Source: Artemisia argyi
Lineage: Eukaryota; Streptophyta; Magnoliopsida; Asterales; Asteraceae
DNA: 64,000 nucleotides
Reading direction: 5' to 3'
Assembly (NCBI GenBank): GCA_030686995.1
Contig: CM060691.1
Span: 90,579,055 to 90,643,054, forward strand
The notes under the pieces were generated by a model. It was not told the origin of the DNA, did no database searches, and saw only the letters and a list, made by a program, of their open reading frames with translations. Positions 10,676 to 22,365 of the stretch are shown piece by piece; the first letter of the stretch is position 1, and every line of letters starts with the position of its first letter. The position numbers and the translations under genes are program-made.

Positions 10676-13600
10676 TTTCGGAGCAGCCAGTAGAGCCAAC
10701 TTACTTGTCTAAAGAAAAGGTCAACTGGGTTATATTTTACTTCTAGCAGATCAAATAGGTAAAGTTAAAAAAGTTAGTTGAAAAGGAATCACGTATTTAA
10801 GGTCGCGCAAAGTCTCTAAAACTTCCTACATTACTTTACTAGAAAAAACAAAGTAGCCATGCATAATCTACTATTGTTATTAATGAAATTCCTAAATATG
10901 GACAAAAACGGCGTTTAGCTTCTACTTAAAGAGAAACGGTTCAACTTCTTTTAACAGTTGCGTGACCTGACCATTTTTGCCACCTCTAGCATACAATAAA
11001 AAGAGAAATGGTTCAACTTCTGAGGTCAAACTCATTTAAGAACGTCACTATCCAAATGTGTTGCATATAAGCATATAAAAATAATTAACTTTAATGTCTT
11101 GTGATCTCGAGATAGATTACCTCATCCAGATGAGTCTCATCCACTTCAACACCTCTGGGTCGATGGAGCTGTTTCTCTCCGCTCTCAGATGAACTTGCAG
11201 GTCCCACTTGGTTGGCCATAGATGTCTCAGGGATATCATTAAATCTCACTGATAAGGGATGCGATTGCGAAACCGGTGTTGAAGGAGCAATAACTTCATC
11301 TCTTTCCCCAGTAGTCTCATGTGTAGCTATTCCTTCATATCTTTCCTCTGGGACTTCATGAGGTCCCGGTTCATCAATTTGTGGAGCTTGTTCTATTGTC
11401 TCTACAACTTCCTTTCCCCGTATCAGTTCTTTTTTGGAAATGAATGACGTACTATCCGATGGGAAATCTGCATTGACTGAGGGAGTGCCAAAAGATTACT
11501 ACTATATGTGGACCAACAATTTCGCTAAAAGAGAAACAACACTTATTATATAATTTGTTTGATAATCAGAAACAGCAACTAGAAGTTAACATATTCAAGG
11601 GCACAATAGATTAACGAGAAAAGAAACAAAGCTTACTGGGAATTATAGGCTTCGCAAAATAATCAAAAGACCGCCGTTGCTTCCAAGCAAGAAGAGCACT
11701 TGGTGCTCTTCTTCTTTTGCTTACCAGGTCGCTTGCATCATCCAGCCACTCCTTATATACCCTGCCAGATTAAAGAGATTACTATTAGTGCTCAACAGGT
11801 AAGTATGTATGTATCAATTTACAAGTGTTTGTATATTCAGGTACACACAATCTCACTGGCAGTGTCAAATTCAGGCTTCTGAATTAGGGCATGTACTATC
11901 ATAAGAAAATTAATTCAGGGGACGCACCCTTATAAACAACCTAAGACTTCTTTACATCCCTAAAAAATATCAGTAGGACAAAAGTTTGATATCACTCACT
12001 TCCTAACAACCACTGTCGGATCGTCATAAACACATTTACGCTTCTTTGGAGTCCTAACATGCTCTCTGGGAGCGGGAGTACGAAGAGCCACAATATATGA
12101 TCTATGTTCACCTGCATTCAGTTACCACTTCATAAATCAGAAGAGCGCTAACAACAACTAGCTATAGTTCTGACTAGAGACTCATATGGTACCTGAAACA
12201 TCTGGAGCTTTTGACTGAGGTGTTACATTAATACTAACCGACAAGTGACTTTTGTTTGGACTAGGTTTAGGCATAATGTTATCAACCGATGTCATTTCTG
12301 AAACCACTGTCTGCTCTCTGGGAGCGGGAGTACGAAGAGCCACAATATCTGATCTATGTTCACCTGCATTCAGTTACCACTTCATAATTCAGAAGAGCGC
12401 TAACAACAACTAGCTATAGTTCTGACTAGAGACTCATATGGTACCTGAAACATCTGGAGCTTTTGACTGAGGTGTTACATTAATACTAACCGACAAGTGA
12501 CTTTTGTTTGGACGAGGTTTAGGCATAGTGTTATCAACCGATGTCATTTCTGAAACCACTGTCTGCTCTCTGGGAGCGGGAGTACGAAGAGCCACAATAT
12601 CTGATCTATGTTCACCTGCATTCAGTTACCACTTCATAAATCGCAAGTGCATTAACAACAACTAGCTATAGTTCTGACTAGAGACTCATGTACCTGAAAC
12701 AGCTGGAGCTTTTGACTGAGGTGTTACATTAATACTAACCGACAAGTGACTTTTGTTTGGACTAGGTTTAAGCATAATGTCATCAACCGATGTCATTTCT
12801 GAAATCACTGTCTGCGCGGTTGTACACTCTTCGTCAGCAGCATGCTTATCTGATTGCCATCTGTCCTCAAACATCACGTTATCATCTATAGACTTAAAAT
12901 TACTGTATTCGGGCTCTTGTTCAATAGAGGGTCTCCATGGAAGATCTTCATCATCAGTTTCACCAAGTACCATGGGATCCACGCCTTCATCCAGGGAGAA
13001 TGTGTGCAGAAATTTCTCAACACGTATTTCTGAGAGTTTTTGGCTACTGCTGCAATGTAAGAACATAACAACTTAGAGTCTGCGTAGATATATGTAGTTG
13101 AAATTGAAATAGTCATTAATAACATACTTCGTAATAGCATAATCAGAAGCATGGTCTGAAAAACGAGCAAAAACATCCATATGGCCCTGACAAATAATAT
13201 ACAGCATTTAACTCTCAGTTAACTAAAATCGACTTGCCATATAAATCACTAATATACAAGATTTTTTCATAGTAAAAACTAAAAAGTTTATGTACCTTGC
13301 TAAATGTGTGACGCGCTGTTCGCTCAGTTTCCAATGTATCTATAAATAAGAAGAATCGTACGATTAGGCTAAAGAAATCAAGTAGATTACACAATTAAAG
13401 GACATAAACCAAAAAGATCACCCTTAAGCACGATCTCCAAATGGGGCTTCACGTGACTACTGCAATATCAGAGAAACAAACACGGAATGGTTAATAACCT
13501 TAGCAAGATTAACCAAATTCTATATCTGAAAGTTCGTAACTTACTCGTTGCTATCATCTTCCACAATTTCGAGATCAAACGCATCAAGCTCAAAATTATC

Positions 13601-15143
13601 TGGCAGACTGATTGAAGTGAATTGTGCACGCATAGTTTCTAAAAAAGAATAACCTCTCGTTCTACTAGAAGATTCTGCTGATACCGGCACGTCTACAGCA
13701 TTAGGTTTGGATCTCTTATTTGAAGATTCCGGTGTGCACATACCCCCGACATTAATAGTAAGTTGTCTCCTTCCTTCAAAAAGAACTTGCATTTCATGCA
13801 AGCTATGATTACAGTCACGAAGTAGATACTCAGCTTTCTTCGCGTATATCCTTGCCACACCTAGTAGAAGAAAGCCTAATATTCTGTATGTTACAACAGG
13901 AAGCTGGTCCACCAATATTTTATCTGAATCAAATACAACACAAAAAGAATCATGTCAAAAATATTAACTTTTAAGAAGTAAAAGTACAAACAAGTATAGA
14001 TGTAACAAAATACCCAAGTATTGTAATTTTTCCGTAAAAAAGGAGTACTAAAATTAATTGGAGATACTCGTTTTGGAAGAAAAATGTCCATGTTTAAGTT
14101 ATAGTGGTTATAACTAAACAACATTTTAATATTGTTATGATGGAACAACTCATAACATCTTTCGCTAGGAATCGAATCATCACATGAATAAGATACCTTA
14201 CACACTAGCCTGTGTACCATGATAATCATCAAAAAGTTTAAAGTTGAGCAATTAAACAAAGCAACATCAAAGTACTTAACAATGTATGGGTAAAGGGTTT
14301 TACCCCGGTAAATATATTATTCCAAAAACAAAGTACTTAACAATGTATGTCAACTATATCAAACACGTATTATTTACAAAAATGATCCATTAAACGTGTC
14401 TTTAACAGTAGATTCTCTTAGGAAACTCACTTATAAGCAACTTGTAACACAAATTTTCAGCAAACTTATTTGTAAACATATTTCAAAAGTTAAAACACAT
14501 CTAAATTTATGCGGTGACACTAACACTATACAATCTCATTTTTCCTTTTCATATATATGACTTTTAGTCAAACAATTACTACATGTGATGCTGACATTTA
14601 AAGAAAACAATCAGACCCCACATAAAAGTTTTTTTTCTCTTATAAAAAAAACTAACAATAAAAACTCACTCATCCCCTAACCAGAAGAAGAAAAACAAAC
14701 CCTAATTTCATACACACACAAATCAAACAGCAATAAAATTAACAAAAAATCACATTTTTCATAAATTAAAAAAATTGACTTTAAAACCATCAACCAAACA
14801 CAACAAAAACATGAAACAACAAAAGCTAATCACAAACTGTCGGTAAAACATGAACAAAAACACTTAAAAAACAATCAAAGTCATTAAAACAAACATTTTT
14901 AATTAAAAAAAAAAAAATCAACTAAAACAACATACACTATTTCGTTACAAAAAATTTGTTAAATTAAAACAAGACACGAAAAACAAACATTAATTAAGAA
15001 TAAAACATACCAACAGACAAACCGATATTTGTGTGTTCAACGATGTCTCCCTTGACACGCTTTGGAAAATAGGCAGCCACCCACACAGGGTTTAACTCGT
15101 CGTTTTTGTTGGACATTTTATACTTTCTGCAAATTGTACCCAT
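9982..15143 (-). CDS. SYN2: RAD21/SCC1-family cohesin kleisin, SYN2 (RAD21.1)-like, 15 exons
   Basis: Kleisin that closes the SMC1-SMC3 cohesin ring. Exons: 15143-15011, 13923-13545, 13459-13422, 13339-13296, 13186-13128, 13049-12694, 12615-12445, 12363-12193, 12111-12000, 11761-11637, 11476-11121, 10581-10545, 10478-10394, 10313-10181, 10095-9982. All junctions are GT-AG, phases agree, and the sum is 2,313 nt (770 aa). N-terminal domain: PVWVAAYF, SVDKIL, VTYRILGFLLLGVARIYAKK, then LPDNFELDAFDLEIVED as in SYN2. Middle: acidic linker, then VALRTPAPREHVRTPKKRK and SDLVSKRRRAPSALLAW. C-terminal winged helix: EKWSAMT, EALNLTQILKKKTKKQSAKFF, GGYIDVKQEKPYADI. Odd points: the usual MFYSH start is missing, and exons 7-8 are near-identical extra copies. 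An alternative start is the ATG at 15116. A functional gene is likely. The exon model is inferred without transcripts. Confidence 0.88.
10636..10667. repeat. Poly-T run (32 nt) in cohesin intron
   Basis: Uninterrupted T run on the plus strand, which is A on the coding strand. It lies in the intron between exons 11 and 12. It could be the A-tail scar of a retroposed sequence or simple slippage. Confidence 0.8.
12061..12814 (-). repeat. Three tandem ~252-bp units duplicating a cohesin exon and its intron
   Basis: Units 12061-12312 and 12313-12564 (252 bp each) and 12565-12814 (250 bp) are nearly identical. Each holds the 5' part of one coding exon, an intron of about 80 bp and the 3' part of the preceding exon. 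The result is two additional 171-bp (57-codon, phase-preserving) exons. Differences are a few point changes and a short gap in the right-hand unit. Confidence 0.95.
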
Positions 15144-15180
15144 TTTTAGAAAATTTATCAAACGGTTCTTTTATGTGTTT

Positions 15181-15191
15181 GACATATATAG
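15181..15191 (-). promoter_or_regulatory. TATA-like box upstream of cohesin gene
   Basis: CTATATATGTC on the minus strand. A start site about 30 nt downstream would leave only ~15 nt of leader before the ATG at 15143, but ~40 nt before the ATG at 15116. That favours the second ATG if this box is used. Confidence 0.4.
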
Positions 15192-15589
15192 AAAGATGTG
15201 AGATGTTTTTTTACACACAGTGAGTGTGTGTGAAAATGATGTGAGTGCGAGTGAAATGAAGAAGAAGAAGAATAAGAAAACGGTCGAGATAAATTGGTTT
15301 CTTTTTATTTTTGTTACTACTATAAAATACGGAGTATCTTTTTTCTACACTTTTTATTATGTTTTGGAACCGTCATATATGTACGAACCCATGTACTATG
15401 TCATTTGCTCTAAAGAAACTAGTATAGGGTGTGGTTCGCGAAACAGGCTGGGGCCGGGGCTGGTCTTTGGGTTAGGCTTACGTTATAAACCGAAACTCAA
15501 ATTCGTATTTTCATAAACTTGTTTAGCAAATTAGCTTAAGCTTATTATTGTAAAATTACTTAAAAAGATAAAGTCGAGTTATATTAAAA

Positions 15590-16342
15590 ACCAAAGTTTT
15601 CTTAAATACCAAGGACTTATCCCCACCATCCATTTAAAAATAAATCAACGGTTGATATTAAAAGCATTTTAATATTTCATTCATTTTTTATAATTTAAAT
15701 ATCTTTTAAATCGTTAATCGTTAAGCGAAAACATTACACCATTGTGACGAACATTTTATTATCTTTCTATAAACTGACAATTTGATATACTTTCGAAAAA
15801 AAAATTGTTTTTTTTTCACGTTTTTTTCCGTAACTGAAAATATCACATGTGATATTAGTGTAATATCACATGTGATATGTAATATCACCTATGATATACA
15901 TGTGATATTACAAATCACATGTAATATCACATATCACATGTGATATTAGTGTAATATCACATGTGATATGTAATATCACCTATGACTATGTCTATGACAT
16001 AATGACATAGTCATAGGTGATATTACATATCACATGTGATATTACACTAATAGCACAAGTGATTTTTTCGGTAACGAAAAAAAACATGAAAAAAATGAAA
16101 AAAAAAAATTTGTCAAAAAGTATATCAAAGTGCATATTTATAGAAAGATAATTAAATGCTCGTCGTAACGGTATATATTTTTTTTTCACTTAACGATTAA
16201 CGGTTTGAAAGATATTAATATTTGAAAAAAAATGTTGAAAGTGGGGTTTTTAAATTGTTGGGATTAATCTAATCCATTAGATCAAATAAAGATGGAGGGT
16301 GAAAATTAGTCCTTTGATATGTAAATAAAGTTTGGTCCTCAA
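15590..16342. mobile_element. Fold-back / MITE-like element with long imperfect inverted repeats
   Basis: The left arm (about 15590-15870) and right arm (about 16070-16342) are inverted copies. Both contain, in order, ACCAAA, a CCATCCA-type block, CGTTAATCGTTAAG, ATCTTTCTATAAA, GATATACTTT and a T-rich stretch. The arms enclose a palindrome-rich core. There is no coding capacity. The ends are approximate and no target duplication was fixed. It lies upstream of the cohesin promoter. Confidence 0.7.
15840..16062. repeat. Array of ATATCACATGTGATAT palindromes
   Basis: Core of the fold-back element. Perfect 16-bp palindromes centred on CATG recur, with spacers TAGTGTA and GTAATATCACCTATGA, and the array turns back on itself at GACATAATGACATAG. 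It would form strong cruciforms or hairpins. Confidence 0.85.
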
Positions 16343-17151
16343 ATGTTTTTAAATCAAAAAAGATATAAAAGTTAAACATATACTATATGTTTGATATTTT
16401 GTAGGTAAATAATTAATAAATAGTTTAAAAGACGGGTTTAAAATTTTTAGCCCATTTTATTAGGTTGGACCTTATAGTTTTAAAAGCCTCCATAAACTTT
16501 GACGTCAAATAAGACTTATTATACAAGCTGGCTTATTTGAAAAGTTTAAGCTCCGATAAGCCTTCTCCCAAACACAGCCATATGTATTTTCTTTTCGGAA
16601 AAAGACACTCCCCGATCTCAAAATAGTTATGGTTATGCATTTAGGACATGATATTAATAGAAGGCTTAAAAATTCAGATTCAACATCTTACTTTTAATAA
16701 ATACTAGACGAGTACCCGTGCATAGCAACGGTATTTTATAGCGACATATAGTTTTAGTGATAAAAAATAGTTTGTGTTATAAACGAAAAATAATAAAAGT
16801 TTGAGGATTTGGGGATTAAGTATAATGTTTTGAAACCCGGTTCGATCCGAGTGGTTCAACTGGTTGAATCGTTCCGGTCAAAAAAGGGTCAATTAACAGT
16901 GTCAACTCGACAAGTTGGTTCGAAAAAACGGGTCAAATTAAACCGAGTTAACTCGCCGGGTTTGAAGCGTCCCGGGTCAACCCGATTTTCGATGTGTATT
17001 AATAGTTTCCTTTTGAAACATATTTCTCAACATTTCCTTTTTCAGTTTCAATATTTCATGATTTTTAAGTTTTTTCTTACCTAATATAAGTTTTTCAAAA
17101 TTTCGACTTTTCACTTTTTCACATTGACCATTTTGCTTTTATATGTAGTAT
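16343..17151. other. Intergenic, probable decayed repeats
   Basis: No gene seen. Around 16706-16745 is a GAGTACCCGTGCATAGCAACGG motif of a kind scattered in many plant genomes, and 16830-17000 has repeated GGTTCAAC/CGGGTCAA words. I cannot assign a family. Confidence 0.35.
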
Positions 17152-17160
17152 AAATAATTA

Positions 17161-17346
17161 GGGTTTTTCTAACATGTGCCCTAAGGCACAAGTTAAGTAC
17201 ACCAAAAGTACCATGGGGCCCACGAAAAAGGACATTAGAATTCACACAAAAGTACACTTGTCTGTACTTTTATGTGGGTCCCCAAGTACTTTATGTACTT
17301 TTTGTGTGCTTAAATTGTGCCCTTAGGGTACAACTTAGAAAAACCC
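17161..17346. mobile_element. 186-bp MULE-type MITE with 9-bp target duplication
   Basis: Terminal inverted repeats GGGTTTTTCTAA / TTAGAAAAACCC are perfect for 12 bp. Similarity continues inward through CCCTAAGG and a GTACTTTT block. The element is flanked by AAATAATTA at 17152-17160 and 17347-17355. A 9-bp duplication is the Mutator superfamily signature. It has no coding sequence, so it would need a MULE transposase in trans. Confidence 0.9.
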
Positions 17347-17464
17347 AAATAATTACCTTTGAAAAACTATGTGTCGTTCCTATATATGCAATCTCGTCTT
17401 TTTATTTATTTATGTTTCTGTTAATAATAAACTTATAAACTTAGCCATCTTTAATTTTTATATA

Positions 17465-18220
17465 TGTGTGTACACGGATAAAAAGTATTATGATGAGGTA
17501 TGGTCTCCTCCGGATACTTTGGAGGAGACAATCACAATTAGTCCTTAATATTTCTAAGACAAATCTACTCTATGATGGAGCAGTGCCAGCTCATGATGCA
17601 TAGTGATGGAGCAGTGTCTGCTCAGGAGGCATAATGATGGAGCAATGTCTGCTCAGGAAGCATAGTGATGGAGCAGTGCCTGCCGCAGCAGTGCCTGCCG
17701 CAGCTGTGCCTCATCGGTGCTGGTACAATAGCCACTGACATACAAGTACAATGATGTACAAATGAGCACAGAGGCTTTGATCCACAACCGGTACTTGTAG
17801 CATAACGACAACTTGGACCCCGAGGACCACGCCTGACACTCATCAGCAATATGTGTGCTGCCCCTAGAGGACAACTTAGTCTCCACAATCCTTTTGTCAT
17901 GGGGCTAAGCCCAGGTAGTATAAAAGGAGATGTTCACACATATGAACACACAGACTCCATTCCTCACTCACCTCTCTTACTATCTCTCTCTAGTTTCTCT
18001 CACTAAAACTTATGCCAAGCATATACTTATTCTCACACCGGAGCTTGGTCTCGGATTAAAAACCCGGGGCGAGCTAACGGTGTTCTTTCTTATTTCAGCC
18101 TAGAGACGAAGGAGCAACTGCAAGACTTCCTCAAGAGCAACTACGAGGCCTCCGCAGGAGCAGCTGCAGAACCTCCTAAGGATCAGGGCTGAAGAGCACT
18201 TACGGAAATTTGCTCAAACA
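17465..18220 (+). repeat. 5' LTR of a non-coding LTR element (G)
   Basis: It ends ...TTTGCTCAAACA immediately before a primer-binding site. It has a TATA box (TATAAAAGG, 17919-17927), a pyrimidine-rich leader (CTCTCTTACTATCTCTCTC) and four 31-bp tandem units at 17574-17697 in U3. The left border is a guess, because no second LTR is in the window to compare. Confidence 0.6.
17574..17697 (+). repeat. 31-bp tandem repeat (4 copies) in G LTR
   Basis: Units start GATGGAGCA at 17574, 17605, 17636 and 17667, with small differences. A partial GCAGTGCCTGCC duplication follows to about 17710. Confidence 0.9.
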
Positions 18221-18221
18221 T

Positions 18222-18239
18222 TGGCGCCATCCGTTGGAC
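18222..18239 (+). other. Primer-binding site of element G
   Basis: TGGCGCCATCCGTTGGAC lies 1 nt past the LTR end. It resembles the TGGCGCC-type sites of many plant Ty3/gypsy elements, so G is probably gypsy-derived. Confidence 0.65.
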
Positions 18240-19729
18240 CCTTATACCAATCTACTAAGTTCTAAGCAATGAACAGTTGTATTAGGGATTCTCACTCGGA
18301 GGAAGGGAAAAACTTGAACACCAGGATACAAGGGACTAGGAGGACTCCTCCGAGAGGATCCTCCGTCCCCGCCGGACCAGTTCATGAAGGACCTCCCCCG
18401 ACGTTTGTGAAGCAATACATTGAGTTGTTAAGGACCGTGATGAGGAACTAGACAATAGGGGCAGGGAGAAAGTAATTCCCCGTAGACTCTCGTGCGGAGG
18501 ATCATGAGGTGTTGGACCGGAGGAGTCTCGGGAAAGTCCATCGGTGGAGGTCAAAGGATACTCCTCAGATGGATCAAGGCCATGTGAAGCGCCATTCGTC
18601 TGGCACCTACTCGTTCTATCTCACATATAAGTTGTAAATACTTGTAAGTGCTTGAACTCTTTGTTTTCGCGTGTTCTAAGGATTCCATGCGAATCTAAAA
18701 AGCACATAAGTAGATCTGTTGGTACCGCAACTGTTAATCTTGCCTTAGCCTCTTGTGAACAATGCATATCACCATATCCAAAGTATATATTCAGACTTCA
18801 TACCTAAAACATACGTCGTGCATGAATGAGCATCGTGTTAGGCTTTCTAGGATCATGCATAGTTTACACCAATTGGCAAGGTGATGTCATCTGGTGGATT
18901 AGGAGTGCCTCCTTAAAGGGAGTGTCTCCTCCGGAGGAGTATCTCCACCCTATTAGTCACTAGGCTTGACTTAAACTATAAGATTGTTCCATGATATTGC
19001 ACCATGAGCTATAGTCTAAATATAATTGTTCTTGTTAAAATGATTCACATACGGGTTGTCAAATACGCACCTTTAGGGGTATGATCCGTAAAGAGCTAGT
19101 ATGCAAAGGTATAAGAGCATGCACTCAATGCTCTGTTACGCGATAGGCCTCCGGGCCAATGCATCTTGGGAACCATCCTATAGTCATATACATATAAATG
19201 TCTTATCCTACCATATGGGAGAGAGCTCATAACTGCCTGTAGGAGCTTCAACACCTGAATGTTAGAACCTTAACTTTAGGTTAATGATAACTGTATTTAC
19301 TCTCTGAAAAACTTCAATCCTCAGCTCTGTAACTTTCCCCAGGTGTAGTTTTGTGTCACAAGTAATGGCTCTGATCTCATGAGCATGCTCGGTTAGGCAC
19401 TCATCGAGAGTGATATGAGAAAATTCATCCTTCGGGTGTAATGAATGAGAACTATGTACTTCCTTCGTCGAAGTAGTCCTGCTATAGCCAGAGGCATCGG
19501 AACCTCTTGGAAAAGGAGATAGAGTCTATTCGCTTCTTTTCTGGGTTAGGATCTCCGACTACGCCCCGGCTAAAGACTATTTCCTTCATTTCATAAATAA
19601 TGTGAGGAAGTAGAGTCTCTAAAACAACCTCTATTTAGGTTGTGTTGTTGAACTTGTTATCATAAAACAATCAAATAACGTCGGATGGCTCTCTACCTCC
19701 GTACGAAGAAGGATAACTCCTACTAATGT
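18240..19729 (+). other. Element G internal region, left part, non-coding
   Basis: No convincing gene. Only short frames are open, for example 60 codons at 18269-18451 that I do not recognise. Self-complementary CTCCTCCGGAGGAG-like words recur (for example near 18934). This suggests a LARD-like element without coding capacity. It continues at 36216 after the copia C2 insertion. Confidence 0.5.
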
Positions 19730-19734
19730 GTTCC

Positions 19735-20069
19735 TGTTAGGTGCCCATATTGATATCACACAAGTAAAGAATGAGATAGATATAAGGATTGGTTGATTAT
19801 AAGATATGAGAGAATTATAAAAGCAAGAGTTTCATTAGAATATCAAAATAACCAACAAGTATTATGATACCATAAGCTTGGTATATATAGGAGGGAAGCT
19901 AGGGCAACACTCCCTAGTCCCTTTCATATCTCAACGTGGGATTTGTAAGCCTTATGGGCTTTTACATGTTGCCCATTTACTAAAACAATAAACATAAATA
20001 ATACTTAAGCAACCTATTACAAAATGTAATGACCGAGACTTGACTAAATACTAAAGTATGATCCCAACA
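19735..20069 (-). repeat. 3' LTR of copia C2
   Basis: 335 bp, ends TG...CA. A TATATATA-type box lies near 19882-19890. The adjacent coding-strand purine tract (complement of 20070-20081) contains TAGGGGGAGA, the polypurine tract. Confidence 0.93.
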
Positions 20070-20081
20070 ATCTCCCCCTAA

Positions 20082-22365
20082 GGGTCGGTCATCACGGTTG
20101 CTTGACGTCTTCATCTTTGTCGTTGACTTGTGACATGTAAAACTTTAGACGTCTTCAAAAATGTTGTATAATGAATGTACTTTGCTCTAAGTCTTTGTTC
20201 TTTGGTGATGATGTTGTGATTGTGTTATGAAGTAGTCTGCCGTTCGTCACTCCTGCGTCTGTGGTGGTTGTCCGCCATTCCAACATGCTCATACATCTTT
20301 GGACTTAGTCTTTCACGTGCACTAAGTTCCTTTTCATAGTCTAAGATCTTTAGTCTTTATACTTTGCAGATTCTTCTTATTGGCGTAAAATCTTTCTTTG
20401 AACTTTGTGGTGCATAGATCTTTGGGGGAGCTTTCATTTGCTTCAAGATGTATGTATGAGCATGCTGGAATATACCATCATGGAGGTGATATACCTGCAG
20501 ATAAACAGTTAGCAATAATCAACCGGTACTTACAGATAAGAAATTAGAGCTCGTCAACAGCATATTGTGAAGACTCCTTCTAATCCTTATACAGGCCGTT
20601 CCCATATCAGATACTCCCGAAGGAGCTTACGAGACCTACTAAGTAGCTCAATGACTGGGTAGGTCGCTGGGGATCACTCCACGACTGTAGACCACTAAAG
20701 AACCACCGCGAACACTAAGCGTAACCCTTGTGGGGTTACCGAAGTGACCTGCTGTCAGGGCTGTTTGATGTTGACCCTGGCAGGAATTTCCGTTCAATCA
20801 TTAAGAAATACTTATGTAATTCTCTCATAAACGTTCTCGGCAGGTTGCTAAGATCTGCGAAGGACTCGATGATTTACAGCTGGTGTCCATTGATGTAGAA
20901 CACCAGTTGTAGAAATACTAAGTGTTCCTAAGAGATCTTTGATGTATCTCATGGCTCTAGACTCAATAAGTGCACACTTAGGTTTCCTATGCGAAGACTA
21001 GGGAGGGGTCTCCTGCTTCAATATCAACCATCTCTAAGAGATGAGTCGATAGATTACACTGGTTCCCCGTGAGAATGAAACAAGTTCTTTTAAGAGAACT
21101 TGAGTGGTTAAGAAGGTTTAGTGCATTGCGTCACTGGGTCCATGACGACTTTATCTTCAATACCGGTGTTGCCTTAGCAACAACTAGTAGCATACGAGTT
21201 GAACCCGGTGTCTGCCCTAAGGTTGAACATATGGAGGACTATTTCTTTTCACCCCTTTCTTTTACTTTTCTTTTTAATTCTTCAACCCCTTCTTTCTCCT
21301 TTCATTATTTACTCCTTTTTTTCATATCATACCTAAGGACTTCTAATACTAACTATTTGGTGATGTCCTTGGGTAGATCCCTCCGGTTCTGGCGGATCAT
21401 AGGACGGTTTTTCCTATCTGAATCACCTTATAACTCCTTGATTATCCGACAGAAGCCAAGAAACCTTTGATTGAAAATCTCTCAAAGTGTTTATGAGAAT
21501 TAAATATTTTGGTTAACACTTTGAGAGTTTTGTGTACACTTTTGAAGGGCTCCCCCTTCACATGTGCTCATAAGTATTAAATAAATTTGCACATGCGGGA
21601 GGAGCAGGCATTTTTGAATTGATCCACTTTCAGTGAACAAGACCGATTCGAGACACGCTTACATCACTAGTTAGACTAGCTTGAACTTATTACCCGGCCT
21701 GGTCAAGTCCACAGAAAGTTTCTCGAGATGGTACATTTCTACTAAGACAAATCCTTTTCGAGACACGCTTACGTGGCTAGTTAAAGAGTTCCATTGTCAG
21801 CTTTTAGGTGACAACTAGCTCTAGTAACTAACTTGATGTTATTACCCGTCGAGGATTAGTCTTTTCGAGATTACTAACTTTTATTGTTTCGTCAATTCCT
21901 GGGTCAATTCTGAGTCTAGCTCGCACAAGATACAACTTTTAGCTTTTTGACTACTTATATTTTAATCACTTTTTCATTTTCTCCCCCTCAAAAATAGCAT
22001 AAAAAAATGATGTTTTTGATAATCTTTTAGATTAAAATATGCCTTTTTGAGTCTTATGGGGAGATTCACCAAGAACTTTTGATTTTAGAATAAAGTATTT
22101 AGTTTTGACAAGTGCTCCCCCTCAACAAGTGATTAGGTCTTATTGAGGTGAAATACTTGTCCTTTTGAGCAGAATTATGAAAATCATAAAATATTTGATT
22201 AATTCTACTCAAAAGTAAGAAGCCTTCGCTCCTTATATTAGGATTGAGGCACTGATGCGTACCTCAGGGTCCTTTCTTTACAAGTTCGGGTTGTACACTG
22301 TAATGCGTGCACAAGCCATTATGAATAATAGAAATGACAAATCAAATCAAATTCTTACAATACTT
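20082..22365 (-). other. C2 spacer between extra ORF and 3' LTR
   Basis: 2.3 kb with no gene seen. The phrase TTCGAGACACGCTTAC occurs twice (near 21646 and 21758) in a loosely duplicated segment. Open frames here (for example 21069-21470 plus) lack recognisable content and run through low-complexity T-rich sequence. Confidence 0.5.

Noticed and set aside
12753..13076. 107-codon plus-strand frame
   Set aside because: Antisense to cohesin exon 6; no independent signal.
17574..17697. Regular 31-bp repeat resembling a CRISPR array
   Set aside because: No variable spacers, directly adjacent units, inside a plant LTR; it is a tandem repeat.
17622..17900. Cys/His-rich minus-strand frames
   Set aside because: Produced by the 31-bp tandem repeat in the G LTR; no known domain.
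21069..21470. 133-codon plus-strand frame
   Set aside because: Opposite to the orientation of C2 and rich in Phe/Leu/Ser from a T-rich stretch; no recognisable domain.
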